Positions 38,613 to 48,033 of a DNA stretch of 64,000 bases are shown one piece after another (the first letter of the stretch is position 1; every line of letters starts with the position of its first letter). This DNA is from Pseudomonadota bacterium (GTDB taxonomy: Bacteria > Verrucomicrobiota > Verrucomicrobiia > Limisphaerales > SXTU01). The notes beneath the pieces are model-generated. The model saw only the letters and a program-made list of their open reading frames with translations. It had not been told where the DNA came from and made no database searches. The stretch is taken from positions 1 through 64,000 of the forward strand of contig RFSE01000003.1 in the NCBI GenBank assembly GCA_009924135.1, in the 5' to 3' direction. Made by a program: the position numbers and the translations under genes.

Positions 38613-39683
38613 TCAGTGCACACCCAGTACGGACCGATAGACCTTCACCGTTTCCGTTGCGCAGGTGGTCCACGAAAACTTCCGCGCCTGCGCCGGCCCG
38701 GCCCGGACGAAAGCCTCGCGCGTCGTGCCGTTGCGGGCACACTCCCGCAGGGCGGCGAGATAGCTGGGGGCGTCCAGGTCGCACCACCAGGCGGCCTCGC
38801 CGCCCACTTCCGGCAGGCTGGCGACGCGGGAACAAATGACGGGGCAGCCGCGGCCCATCGCTTCCAGCACGGGCAGACCGAACCCCTCGTATTTGCTTGG
38901 GAACACCAGCGCCAGTGCCTGCCGGTACAATTGCGCCAGTTCGGCGTCCGGCACATGGCCGAGGAAGTGCCAGTCCGCCGGAGGCGGGCCTTCGTCCGGC
39001 ACGCCAGCCCAGCGGGTGCCGGCGATGAGCAGCGGGGGCAGCGGCTGGCCGGCCGCGGCCGCGTTGTTCCAGACCACCCGCAGCAGGGCGAGGTTCTTGC
39101 CGGGTTCGAGCGAGCCCACAAACAGGAAGAATTCGCCCGGCACCGGAGCCGTGACCGGGGCCGGTCCGGTCCCTTCCTCCACGCCGTCCCAGCCGAGCAG
39201 GACCGGCGTCAGACGGGAGGCGGGGAGTCCCAGCAGGGCCATCGCCTCGTCCGCTGAGAACTGGCTGATGGTGAGGATGTGATCGGCTGCATGAAGCTGG
39301 CGGAGCTGGCGCAGCGCGGAATGGCGTTGCCACCGGCGGAACCGCTCCGGGTGACGCACCATGGCGAGGTCGTAAAGAGTGACCAGGTTTTTGATGCCCC
39401 GGGGAGCGTTTAAGGTGAAAACCGATGTCACGTGCAGCAAGTCCGCCTCCGCTCGCCGCAACGCCTGCGGGGCGACCCACCGGGCCCATACCAGTTCGCG
39501 GTAGGCCGTTTTCAGCGCGCGTTGTGGCTGCGCGTAGGATCGGTTTTCAACTTCCCACGCCAGGGGGTGCCAGTGGCAATCCCCCGGCTTGGTCTCCTGC
39601 AGGCCGCGCACCAAGCCGCGAACATATCGCGCCACTCCCGCCTGGGCGACGTAGAGGGGATTGGTGTCGAGAGCTACGCGCAT
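38613..39683 (-). CDS. glycosyltransferase family 4 protein
   Basis: 356 residues, GT-B fold. MRVALDTNPLYVAQAGVARY at the start is typical of mannosyl/rhamnosyl-type GT4 enzymes. Donor-site motifs: FLFVGSLEPGKNLALLRVV, FLGHVPDAELAQLYRQAL, and SKYEGFGLPVLEAMGRGCPV with the catalytic E-x7-E. It follows the membrane polymerase gene after two bases and directly abuts the next glycosyltransferase gene, so they are one operon. Probable role: adding a sugar to a lipid-linked repeat unit. Confidence 0.88.
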   Translation of the reverse strand: MRVALDTNPLYVAQAGVARYVRGLVRGLQETKPGDCHWHPLAWEVENRSYAQPQRALKTAYRELVWARWVAPQALRRAEADLLHVTSVFTLNAPRGIKNLVTLYDLAMVRHPERFRRWQRHSALRQLRQLHAADHILTISQFSADEAMALLGLPASRLTPVLLGWDGVEEGTGPAPVTAPVPGEFFLFVGSLEPGKNLALLRVVWNNAAAAGQPLPPLLIAGTRWAGVPDEGPPPADWHFLGHVPDAELAQLYRQALALVFPSKYEGFGLPVLEAMGRGCPVICSRVASLPEVGGEAAWWCDLDAPSYLAALRECARNGTTREAFVRAGPAQARKFSWTTCATETVKVYRSVLGVH

Positions 39684-39685
39684 GG

Positions 39686-41194
39686 TTATTTCGCGGGGGC
39701 CGGCAGGGCGGGGCGCAGCGGCACCGGGCGTACGGTCGGGGGCGCGTGAATGCCGCCGTTGAGGGAGAGGCTCAAACCCACCACGCCGGTGAACACCATC
39801 AGGTCGAGGTCGAACTGGCCGTAGAATACCAGGTAAAACACCAGCCGGGCCGTGAAGTAGGCGATCAGGAAGGTGTTCACGCGCTGCATCGACGCGGGGC
39901 CGTACAGGTAGTTGCGTCGCAGCACGCGCCAGCCGGCGATGATGAAGGCGGTGAAGGCCAGCGTGCCCGGCAGGCCGAAGGGAACGAGCAAGGTCAGCAG
40001 GCCGTTGTGATAATTGCCGCTGACCAGGGTGTCTTCATAGGCCGTGAACAACCCCTTGCGGATCGCTTCCTGCATGAGGCTGTATTCCGTGCCGCTGAAC
40101 GTGTAGCCCTTGCCCACCCAGAGATACTGGGGGATTTCCGGCACGACCACCCGCCACATTTGCAGCCGCCAGTCCAGCGTGCCCGCCGCATCCTGCTGGG
40201 CCGCCGGATGCACGTTGGTCGGGAGAAAACTCAGACTGCGTTGCACTGACAGCGGCAGCCGTTCCGCAAAACCCACCAAAAAGGCCCCCATTATGAGGCC
40301 ACCCAGGGCCACCACGAAAAACCAGCGCGTCCGGAACAGGCGCTCAAACCAGAACTGCGTCACAAACAGGATGCCGAACAAGATGATGGAGGACCGGAAA
40401 CCGCCCAGCAGGCCCACCATGAAGAGCGAGAGGAACAGGATCAACCGCCATAGCCGGCGCGGGTCCAGCATCCCGCGGATGCCGTAACGCAGCAACATGA
40501 ACCAGTAGCCGGCCTGGGCCATCCACGCCATGCCCGTGAACCGCCGCAGCGTGTCCGCCGACATGGCTTGGTTAAACGCCAGGTCGGTCGGGAAGAACAG
40601 GAACAACCAGTAGAACGCCCGCCCGCCTGCGAACGCCAGGTCGCTGAAAATCGCCGTCATGCCGGAAAGGAAAAACAGGCCGGCAAACCACGTTGCCTGC
40701 CGGGGTGGCACCGCGCGCGCCGTCAGGGCGAAGTAGCCGATGATTGCGCCGAACAGGGACAAATAGCGTTTCGCGCCCCACATTTCCGACCCCAACGCCC
40801 GGGACCCGACCCCGCGTGTGATCGCCGTCCCCACCACCACTGCTGCCAGCAGCAGGAGCGGGATGGCCACCCCCCGCACCCAGATGAAGTCCGACTGGTG
40901 ACGCATGGTCCGGCTCGTGATGGCAATGCCCAGGCTTAAACCGGCCAGCAAAATCCAGGCGGACGGCTGGCCGGGCAGGAAGGGGATCACCACGACCGCG
41001 TTCCAAAAACCGATCACCAACGCATGATGCCAGCGCAACAGCAGCGGCACGCACAAGGTAAACACCACCAACCCCACCCCGATGAGGCTGGTGGGTGACA
41101 TGGGCGTCGCCAGCATCAGCCCCAGCCAGATGCTCAACGGCGCGATCAGCGCATAAACGAGCAGGCGGCCTAAATTATTGGCACTGGCATCCAT
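39686..41194 (-). CDS. O-antigen ligase/polymerase family membrane protein
   Basis: 502 residues with about 11-12 membrane helices, e.g. LLVYALIAPLSIWLGLML, FWNAVVVIPFLPG, FFVVALGGLIMGAFLVGFA. A large periplasmic loop near residues 335-400 (TLDWRLQMWRVVVPEIPQYL, then GKGYTFSGTEYSL) with Arg and His residues is the hallmark of WaaL/Wzy-like enzymes. It probably polymerises or ligates the polysaccharide made by the neighbouring enzymes. Exact class (ligase or polymerase) cannot be settled from sequence alone. Confidence 0.8.
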   Translation of the reverse strand: MDASANNLGRLLVYALIAPLSIWLGLMLATPMSPTSLIGVGLVVFTLCVPLLLRWHHALVIGFWNAVVVIPFLPGQPSAWILLAGLSLGIAITSRTMRHQSDFIWVRGVAIPLLLLAAVVVGTAITRGVGSRALGSEMWGAKRYLSLFGAIIGYFALTARAVPPRQATWFAGLFFLSGMTAIFSDLAFAGGRAFYWLFLFFPTDLAFNQAMSADTLRRFTGMAWMAQAGYWFMLLRYGIRGMLDPRRLWRLILFLSLFMVGLLGGFRSSIILFGILFVTQFWFERLFRTRWFFVVALGGLIMGAFLVGFAERLPLSVQRSLSFLPTNVHPAAQQDAAGTLDWRLQMWRVVVPEIPQYLWVGKGYTFSGTEYSLMQEAIRKGLFTAYEDTLVSGNYHNGLLTLLVPFGLPGTLAFTAFIIAGWRVLRRNYLYGPASMQRVNTFLIAYFTARLVFYLVFYGQFDLDLMVFTGVVGLSLSLNGGIHAPPTVRPVPLRPALPAPAK

Positions 41195-41334
41195 CGCGCA
41201 CTACAGCAGAAGGGATGGTCGGGCGGGCTGCAAACATATTTTCCAGCCCCGGCGGCGGACTTCATCCACCGGAAAGGCTGGCGGGGGCCGGCCCGAACTT
41301 TTGGTCCGCAGAGCGGATGAGGATAAATCAAACA

Positions 41335-42477
41335 TCATGTCCTCCTCGTGGCGGCCCGGAGAATTTCCTGATAAACGGTCACCGTCTGCCGGGCGACGGC
41401 GGCCGGTTCGAAGGTTGCCCGGGCGTGGATCTGGGCGGCCCGGGCGGTTTCCCAAGCTGGTACGCCCAGGGATTTCAACTGCGCGGCCAGGGCCGTCGCA
41501 TCATCGCCGGGGAAAAGTCCGCCCCACTGGCCAGCGGCCAGCAGGCGCGGAATCCCCGCCGCGTTTGCGCCCAGCACCCGGCGTCCGGCGGCCATGCCTT
41601 GGATGAGCGAGAGCGGGGCGGTTTCCTCCCGGGAGGGCAGGACCACCACGTTGGCCCACGTGTAATGATCGAGCAGCTCCGCGCGGCTTACCAGCCCCGT
41701 CAGCCGGACCCGGTCGTTGAGGCCATCGGTGGCGATGACGTGGTTCAGTTGCTCCGCTACGCCAGGGGCTGGCTGGCCCACGAGACGGCATTCAAAAGGA
41801 ACCTCCGCCGTCGCCAACTGGGCGCACGCGCGCACGAGCAGGGCCTGGTTTTTCCGCGCCGAAACCGTTCCCACACACAAGATGCGCAGCCCCGTACGTT
41901 CCGCCGGCGGGAGCGTGAAAAACTCCGGGTCAATCGGGTTCGGCACCGGCCAGAGCCGTGCCTGGGTCCAGCCGGCGAGCCAGTCATCCACGTACGGCGA
42001 GATCGAAATGATGTTGGTCGCACGCGCGGCCGCGCGCCGGTGCAGCCGGTCGCGGATGATGCCAGCGAACGTCTCCGGGTGCAGGCGCGCGAGGCCTTTG
42101 GTCTCCCGCGCCACCAAGCCATGCAGTGTGATCACATGCGCCCGCCGGCCCGCGGTCGCCGCCAGCAGATATTCGGAGCTGGGCTGGCCGTGGACCACGT
42201 CCGGCCGCAACCGCTCCACCATGGCCCGCAAGCGGCGCACTTCGTTCCAGTAGAGCGTGGCGGTCTTGCCGTGCGGTTTACAGGGCAGGTAATGGCGCGT
42301 CACCGCGCCGCGTTGCTCCGTTTGGGCGTGCTTCAGACCGTCCACCAGCGTCACCGCGTCCACTTGCAGGTCCGGCAGCGGTTCGTAGGCCCGCAGCAGG
42401 GTTTCCGAGACCTTGGGCACGCCGGAGGAGGCCGGCTGGCCCGGCGGTGGCAGCAGGCTGAGATACGCGATCTTCAA
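41335..42477 (-). CDS. glycosyltransferase family 4 protein with TTG start
   Basis: 380 residues. The start is taken as TTG at 42477 because it yields LKIAYLSLLPPPGQPASSGV, a classic GT4 N-terminus, and because the upstream methyltransferase stop overlaps it (TTGA); upstream residues in this frame belong to the other gene's shadow. Donor-domain motifs: LRILCVGTVSARKNQALLV, LTGLVSRAELLDHYTWANVV and SREETAPLSLIQGMAAGRRV. It probably elongates the repeat unit. A 140-bp gap without features separates it from the polymerase gene. Confidence 0.83.
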   Translation of the reverse strand: MKIAYLSLLPPPGQPASSGVPKVSETLLRAYEPLPDLQVDAVTLVDGLKHAQTEQRGAVTRHYLPCKPHGKTATLYWNEVRRLRAMVERLRPDVVHGQPSSEYLLAATAGRRAHVITLHGLVARETKGLARLHPETFAGIIRDRLHRRAAARATNIISISPYVDDWLAGWTQARLWPVPNPIDPEFFTLPPAERTGLRILCVGTVSARKNQALLVRACAQLATAEVPFECRLVGQPAPGVAEQLNHVIATDGLNDRVRLTGLVSRAELLDHYTWANVVVLPSREETAPLSLIQGMAAGRRVLGANAAGIPRLLAAGQWGGLFPGDDATALAAQLKSLGVPAWETARAAQIHARATFEPAAVARQTVTVYQEILRAATRRT

Positions 42478-43346
42478 GCGCCGGCCTTTCGCGCATGGAC
42501 AAAGACGCATGCCCCCGCCCTGGGCGGCGTGGCGGCGAGTGAATCGGAAACGGTGCCAGCCAGGCGACGCATTTGGGCCTCCCGCCAGGCGACGGAACGG
42601 CGGCGCTCCATAAATTGAAACGCCGGCGACACGAGCCACCGGTATTGCGCGGTGAACGAGTCCGGCTGATAGCTGAGCTGCTGCTCGATGATGAAACCCG
42701 CCGCCTGGACATGTTGCAACAACTCCGGCTCGGTTGGCTCCTGCCGGTGGCCAAAGCGGTCGAGCCAGCTGCGGGCATCGGCCGCGCCGGTCAGCGACCG
42801 CAAATGCGTGCTAAACGAGCCGAGCGTCATCGTGAACACCAGCCGCCCGCCGGGCTGCAACACGCGGTGCATCTCCCGCAGCCACGCGTCCAGATCGGGC
42901 AGATGTTCGCCCACGGAGTTCGAGACGCACGTGGCGTAAGCCTCGGCGGGCAGGGGCAACTGCCCGGCATCGGCCCGCACATTCACCGCCGCAGGACAGA
43001 CCCGCGCCCGCACGCGCAAAGATTCCTCGTCGAAGTCCACCCCGGTGGCGTCCGCCGGCCAGCCCGCCAGCAGGCCGAAACAGCCATCTCCGCAGCCCAG
43101 ATCCAGCACCGGTCGTCGCACCAGTCCCGCGTGCCGGCGGAACAAGGTGACTTCCTGGGCTCGCCAGAAGGAATGGGCGAGCGTGGTAAACTCCGGCCAC
43201 CAAACATCACCGAACTGGCGCAGGGGAACCGCCGTCTCCGCCTGCACGCCTGCACCGGCCGTGACGGCACGTCGGGCTCCCCGGCGTCGTTCCCGCAGCC
43301 GGAGCCAGAGCGCGTCAACCTGCGCCAGCACGCGGAGGGGCATCAT
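42474..43346 (-). CDS. class I SAM-dependent methyltransferase
   Basis: 290 residues. Motif I VLDLGCGDGCFGLLAG, acidic loop ATGVDFDEESLRVRARV, VNVRADAGQLPLP and NSVGEHLPDLDAWLREMHRV follow the UbiE/Methyltransf_11 pattern. It overlaps the epimerase gene upstream by four bases and the glycosyltransferase downstream by four, so it is tightly coupled to polysaccharide assembly. A sugar or glycan end is the likely acceptor, by context. Confidence 0.85.
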   Translation of the reverse strand: MMPLRVLAQVDALWLRLRERRRGARRAVTAGAGVQAETAVPLRQFGDVWWPEFTTLAHSFWRAQEVTLFRRHAGLVRRPVLDLGCGDGCFGLLAGWPADATGVDFDEESLRVRARVCPAAVNVRADAGQLPLPAEAYATCVSNSVGEHLPDLDAWLREMHRVLQPGGRLVFTMTLGSFSTHLRSLTGAADARSWLDRFGHRQEPTEPELLQHVQAAGFIIEQQLSYQPDSFTAQYRWLVSPAFQFMERRRSVAWREAQMRRLAGTVSDSLAATPPRAGACVFVHARKAGA

Positions 43347-44260
43347 GCGAGCAGGCCTTCGAAGCGCAGCAGGTCGGCGAGCCCTTCGCGGAGCTGCACC
43401 TGGGGTTGCCAGCCGGTGAGCTGCCTCAGCCGTGCGATGTCGGCCCGCTGCACCAGCTTGTCCACGGGGCGCACCCGGGCGGGATCATGGGTCACGCGCA
43501 GCGACCGGCCCAGCAGTTCGCCCAGCAGCACCACCAGTTCGTCCACCGACGCATCCACTCCCGTGCCGATGTTCACGGTGCGTTCGCGTTCCGGGGGCAG
43601 GTCGGATAGCCGGATCAGGGCCTCGGCCGTGTCGCGGGTGTGGATGTAATCGCGGCGCGTGTTCGTGGTGCCCAGGCGCAGTTCGTTGCCCCGGCGGAGC
43701 TGGTCGAGAATCTCCGGGATGATGTGGCGGTTGGTTTCGCGCGGGCCGTAATTGTTGAAGAAGCGGCAGACCGTCACCCGCGGGCCGGGGCGGGTCGCGC
43801 GCCACCGGGCAAGCTCCTCGGCGAAGACCTTGCTCCAGCCATAGATGTCCACCGGCGCCACGCGGGCCGATTCAGCCAGCGCATCCGGCGCGTCCGCGTA
43901 GATCGCGCCCGTCGAGGCGGTCAGGAAATGATGCGTGCCGGCGGCAATGGCCGCATCCAGTACGTTCTGGGTGGCCTCGACGTTCACGCGCAGGGCCAGC
44001 GCGGGGTCGGCGTTGCACTCGGGGATGTAATGAATCGCCGCAAGGTGAAATACGTTTTGCGGCCGCAGCCCGGCGAAGGCCCGGCGGGTGGCGGCGGAGT
44101 CGGTCAGGTCCGCTTCGATCACGCGCACCGCGGCGAGGTCCGCCAGGCGCGGTGCGACCCGGCGACGGCTGTCAACGATCACGACTTCGCGCCCGCGGGC
44201 GCTCAGTTGCCGCACGAGTTCGTTGCCGATGAAACCGAGTCCGCCGGTAATAAGATCCAT
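43343..44260 (-). CDS. NAD-dependent sugar-nucleotide epimerase/dehydratase
   Basis: 305 residues, extended SDR. The NAD motif is TGGLGFIGNELVRQL, followed by FHLAAIHYIPECNADP, the Ser/Thr of LTASTGAIYADAP, the catalytic YGWSK and RFFNNYGPRETNRHIIPEIL. Members act on UDP- or GDP-sugars. Its product would feed the glycosyltransferases of the cluster. The start at 44260 lies one base from the stop of the HAD-type gene; four-base overlap with the next gene. Confidence 0.9.
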   Translation of the reverse strand: MDLITGGLGFIGNELVRQLSARGREVVIVDSRRRVAPRLADLAAVRVIEADLTDSAATRRAFAGLRPQNVFHLAAIHYIPECNADPALALRVNVEATQNVLDAAIAAGTHHFLTASTGAIYADAPDALAESARVAPVDIYGWSKVFAEELARWRATRPGPRVTVCRFFNNYGPRETNRHIIPEILDQLRRGNELRLGTTNTRRDYIHTRDTAEALIRLSDLPPERERTVNIGTGVDASVDELVVLLGELLGRSLRVTHDPARVRPVDKLVQRADIARLRQLTGWQPQVQLREGLADLLRFEGLLA

Positions 44261-44261
44261 G

Positions 44262-45974
44262 TCAGCCGGAGATGCCGCGTTTTAGGTCGCGCAATGCTAG
44301 GAAAACCCGCAGCGGCCAGCAAGCCTGTTGCGCCAGCGCCCCTTCCGGCCACCAATAGAGCGGCCGCCTGGCCGGCCTGATGGCCCGCCACAACGGCCCC
44401 GCAATGCGTGGCGTGAGACAGTGGAAATCCTTTTCCACCTGCCCATCCGAGAAGGGAATGCCGCCCCACGTCACGGCTTCGGAGCGGGTGGGGTGGCGGT
44501 AGAATTCGAGGTAAACCGTCCGGACAACCGCCAGCCACTCGCCGGGTGCGCCGGGTGGCCGGGGCATGACTTCCAGGCAGCATTCCGCGAATTTCAGTAC
44601 AGCGGCTTGCAGGGTGGCGACGCCCCACGTCAGGGCACGTTCGTTGCGCGCTTCGCGCAGCTCGGGCACCCAGCGGCCTGACTCTTCGCGGTAGCCCATC
44701 ACGGAGCCGTGATCGGCGGAGAGGAAGATTTCCCAGAGTGCGTGGTTCAACTGGCGCACGCCGTGGCCTTGCCCGGGCCGCTGGTTCCAGTAACCCAGCA
44801 TCGAACCGTCGGAGTCCGGCACGTCGGGCACGAGGCCGAAGTAAAAGCCCTGAAGTGGTGCTTGGTGCCCGCCGGCGGCGAGCACCCGCGCGAGGCTGCG
44901 TTGCAGGTTGCCATGCCAGCCGATGTCCACCATCGCCCACGGGATGCCGTCAAACAGGCCTTGCTGCCGCAGATAGGCAATGGCCCGATCGCGCACCGCG
45001 CCTGCGTCTACCGCCGCCGCCGGGTGCCACGCCTGCCGCGAGCCGTACAGGTAGCGGCAGTCAATGCTGAAGCCCCACGTCGAAGCGAGCCGTTCCACCA
45101 CCCGCAGCGGCAACTGGCCGTCACGCGCCACGAAATAGAGCCGCCGCAAACCCCGCGCCTGCGCCTCGGTCAGGCACCAATGCACGAACCCGAGGACCAA
45201 CGGCCCGACAATGTCGCAGCCCGTGTCCCAGATCATGCGCTGGGCCGGGTCCGAGTTGGGATTTGCGAGCCGGGCCCGGCGCATCGCCCCGGCCAGGAGC
45301 GAACGCCAGTTTTCCGCTGCCGGCGGCCCGCTGGCGAGCCGCTCATAACGGTTCAGCGTCGCGTCGTGGAATCGTTCGGTGCGGATGCCGTGCGTGCGGG
45401 GCATGCGTTCATCGGCGTGCTCATGGTCGCCGATGTGCAGCCAGCTCGTGATGGGGTTGGCCGCCTGCGCGCGGGCGTGGGTGAACAAATCGCCCCGGTG
45501 CTTCGAGGCCCGGCATTCGCCAGAGACAAAAATCCGGTCGCCGTCGTGGAAGCAGCCTTCGCGCCGCAGCACCTCCTCAATAAACGCGCCCGGCAGGTAC
45601 ATGTCAGAAAGAAACCAGATGGCGTCCGCTTCCGTCCGGGCGGCGGTCACCCGGGCCCCCATGGCGGGTACGGCCTTGAGCGAGCGGGATTCGAGCGCCA
45701 GTTCGCGTTGCGATGCCTCGGTACGGGTGGCGTCATCCCAGCCCAGTGCGGGGGCGAGGGCGGCATAGATTTCAGCGAGGGTCACTTCGCCCCCGGGGAT
45801 TAGCTGGCGGGCGGCGAGTTCCGCTTCTTCACGCCGCCGGGCGAACACCTCCGGCGTGACGGACGACAGCTGATGGGCGGCCAGCTCCGTACCGAGCTGG
45901 AAAAACACGTCGCGCGGACGCGCCTGCACGCGCACGAGCAGGGTGTCGAACACGTCGAAGGAAACGACGCGCAT
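44262..45974 (-). CDS. HAD-superfamily protein of polysaccharide clusters (COG5610-like)
   Basis: 570 residues from the ATG at 45974, chosen for MRVVSFDVFDTLLVRVQARP, which carries the HAD nucleophile motif D-x-D (DVFDT). Further HAD motifs: AIWFLSDMYLP (Ser) and KHRGDLFTHARA (Lys) with HIGDHEHADERM (acidic). The remaining 350 residues are a second domain with aromatic, helix-rich sequence (LRRLYFVARDGQLPLRVVERL, WAMVDIGWHGNLQRSL) repeating a D-G-type motif. Such two-domain proteins accompany glycosyltransferases; activity is unproven. Its start overlaps the preceding stop (TGATG). Confidence 0.75.
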   Translation of the reverse strand: MRVVSFDVFDTLLVRVQARPRDVFFQLGTELAAHQLSSVTPEVFARRREEAELAARQLIPGGEVTLAEIYAALAPALGWDDATRTEASQRELALESRSLKAVPAMGARVTAARTEADAIWFLSDMYLPGAFIEEVLRREGCFHDGDRIFVSGECRASKHRGDLFTHARAQAANPITSWLHIGDHEHADERMPRTHGIRTERFHDATLNRYERLASGPPAAENWRSLLAGAMRRARLANPNSDPAQRMIWDTGCDIVGPLVLGFVHWCLTEAQARGLRRLYFVARDGQLPLRVVERLASTWGFSIDCRYLYGSRQAWHPAAAVDAGAVRDRAIAYLRQQGLFDGIPWAMVDIGWHGNLQRSLARVLAAGGHQAPLQGFYFGLVPDVPDSDGSMLGYWNQRPGQGHGVRQLNHALWEIFLSADHGSVMGYREESGRWVPELREARNERALTWGVATLQAAVLKFAECCLEVMPRPPGAPGEWLAVVRTVYLEFYRHPTRSEAVTWGGIPFSDGQVEKDFHCLTPRIAGPLWRAIRPARRPLYWWPEGALAQQACWPLRVFLALRDLKRGISG

Positions 45975-46708
45975 CAGGCGGGCGTGCGGGCGACGCCCAG
46001 CAGGTTGAGCGAGAGCGGCACGGCGCGGCCCTGCTGCGGGCCCAGTTCCGCCATCACTTCCAGCCGCCGCCACAGGCGGAAGAAGCGGAAGGCCCACCAG
46101 TGCCGCGCGCCGCCGGACAGCGGCAGCCACCAGTTCGCCGGGCGCGTGTGAAACTCGGTTTCGCCGACGCGGATGTCGGTGAAACCGGCATGGTGCAGCA
46201 GGAAATCGAGGCTGCATGCAGTGAAGCTGGCGTGGTGCGTCCAGTCGTTGTGCCGCCAGTGGGAGGCGAGGGCGGCGCTGGCGTTGGGGACGGTGCAGAC
46301 CAGGGTGCCACCCGGCGCGAGCGCGCCGGCCAGGGCAGCGGTGAAGGGCAGTTGCACGTCGTGGGGGACGTGTTCAATCACGTCGAGACAGAGCAGCAGT
46401 TGAAATTGCCCGGCCCGTCGCTCCAAAAACGCGATCGTGTCCCCGGCCAGTTCGACGGACAGTCCTTTCTTCGTACAGGACCCGGCCTGGCCCGCATCGC
46501 TTTCCACGCCAGAGCAGCGGGTGAAACCGAGTTCCTTCAATGCCGCCAGGGCATAACCACCGCCGCAGCCGACGTCGAGGATGGCGGCGGCCTTGTCCCC
46601 GGGCAGATGCGGTCCGAGCAGGCGGCGGTAAAACGCGCTCATCTCCGCCTGATGCTCCGGGGTCTCGGGATGCCAGCGGCGGTAGTAGTGGGCGTAGTCA
46701 AGCTTCAC
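45974..46708 (-). CDS. class I SAM-dependent methyltransferase
   Basis: 244 residues from a GTG at 46708 (VKLDYAHYYRRWHPETPEHQ); the longer frame upstream is the shadow of the flippase gene. Motif I AAILDVGCGGGYALAALKEL, the following CSGVESDAGQAGSC, then LLLCLDVIEHVPHD and the strand GGTLVCTVPNASA. Similar enzymes methylate terminal sugars to stop chain growth. It overlaps the flippase gene by 11 bp and the HAD gene by one base. Confidence 0.85.
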   Translation of the reverse strand: MKLDYAHYYRRWHPETPEHQAEMSAFYRRLLGPHLPGDKAAAILDVGCGGGYALAALKELGFTRCSGVESDAGQAGSCTKKGLSVELAGDTIAFLERRAGQFQLLLCLDVIEHVPHDVQLPFTAALAGALAPGGTLVCTVPNASAALASHWRHNDWTHHASFTACSLDFLLHHAGFTDIRVGETEFHTRPANWWLPLSGGARHWWAFRFFRLWRRLEVMAELGPQQGRAVPLSLNLLGVARTPA

Positions 46709-48017
46709 GGATGCGCTGCCAGAGTTCACGGATGCGGCGTGGGGCGAAGGGTAGGAGCAGGGCTCGTAATTGCAAGCGCGCGCACGGCCGCAGGGGCGCG
46801 AAGAGCCACGAGGTGGCCACGGCGCTGCCCACGTAGCCAATGAGCGCGCTGGCCGCCGCCCCCACCGGACCGAAACGGGGCAACGCCCAGAGGCCGAGCG
46901 TGATGTTGATGGCGATGCCGAGCAGGGCCGAGGGCACGTGGTAGCGGGTTTGCTTCTCCAACAGCATCCACTGCGCCCGGGCCGCCCCGTTGAAGGTGAC
47001 CGGCGCGGTCAACGCGAGGACGAGCAACACCGGCACGGCAGCGCGGTATTTTTCCCCGAACAGCAGGGGAATAAACCACGGCCCGCCCACGACCGCCCCC
47101 AGTGCGATCAACCAGCCCAGCCCGGTCAGGGCGTCGAAGAGCCGTTGCATCCGCTCTGCATGGGCGGAACCTTCCGCCTGGCCGCGCACCAGCAGCGGAT
47201 AGAGCGCGGTCACGATCAGTCCCGGCAGCACCAGCCACTGTTCGGCCAGCCGCGCTGCGGCGAAGTAAACCCCGGCGGCCCCGTCGCCGAGGAGGGCGCG
47301 CACCATCACCTGTTCCACCCGCAGGTAAGCCGCGACCAGCAGGGCGGCACCGAGCAACGGGGCGGATTCCCGCACCAGCGCGCGCGCCGTGCGGGGACAG
47401 AACCGCCACGCGAGCAGGTGGCCGCCGGTGAGCTGATACGTGATGGCCAGCGCCAGCGCGGCGAAGGCCAGATCCAGGCCGAGCGCGGCGGCGAACCAGG
47501 GCAACGGTGCATTAATCTGTACCAGCCAGAGTTTTATGGCGGCGCCGATCACGGCGGCCCCGCCCCGCGCGCGGGCCGACAGTGCGGCGCGCGTTTCCTT
47601 CTGAAACCAGAGGTCGGTGGCTTCCAGCGCCTGTGGCACGAAGCCCAGTGCGATCAGCAGCGCCAGTTCCGCCAGCGCCGGACCATCCCGCTGGCCCAGC
47701 GTCGCCAGGCCGACCGCCAGCAGCGCCAGCAGGCTGCCGCCCAGCCGCAGCCCGGCGGCGGTACCCAGCAAGAGGTCCGCATCCTGCGACCGGCGTACGA
47801 GTTCACGGACCACGATGCCTTCGAGGCCCAGCGTGGCGAACGCGGTGAACAGCGCGGCCAGGCTCGCCGCATAGTTCAGCCGGCCGAAGGCTTCCACCCC
47901 GAGGTGGCGCGCGACGATGCCGAGCACCACGAAGGAGAGCACCAGCCGCCATACCCGGTCGGCAAACAGCCACGCCAGGTTCGTGCGGACGGTGGGTGTG
48001 GGACTGGCGGTGCTCAT
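46698..48017 (-). CDS. polysaccharide flippase (Wzx-like)
   Basis: 439 residues from the ATG at 48017 (MSTASPTPTVRTNLAWLFAD). About 12 membrane helices; the N-terminal ADRVWRLVLSFVVLGIVARH and HLGVEAFGRLNYAASLAALF match the MATE-like/MVF flippase family used for lipid-linked repeat units. Together with the O-antigen ligase/polymerase-like protein this indicates a Wzx/Wzy-type pathway. The longer frame before the start is not hydrophobic or conserved in character. Confidence 0.85.
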   Translation of the reverse strand: MSTASPTPTVRTNLAWLFADRVWRLVLSFVVLGIVARHLGVEAFGRLNYAASLAALFTAFATLGLEGIVVRELVRRSQDADLLLGTAAGLRLGGSLLALLAVGLATLGQRDGPALAELALLIALGFVPQALEATDLWFQKETRAALSARARGGAAVIGAAIKLWLVQINAPLPWFAAALGLDLAFAALALAITYQLTGGHLLAWRFCPRTARALVRESAPLLGAALLVAAYLRVEQVMVRALLGDGAAGVYFAAARLAEQWLVLPGLIVTALYPLLVRGQAEGSAHAERMQRLFDALTGLGWLIALGAVVGGPWFIPLLFGEKYRAAVPVLLVLALTAPVTFNGAARAQWMLLEKQTRYHVPSALLGIAINITLGLWALPRFGPVGAAASALIGYVGSAVATSWLFAPLRPCARLQLRALLLPFAPRRIRELWQRIREA

Positions 48018-48033
48018 GTGGCGCGCGGGGAAT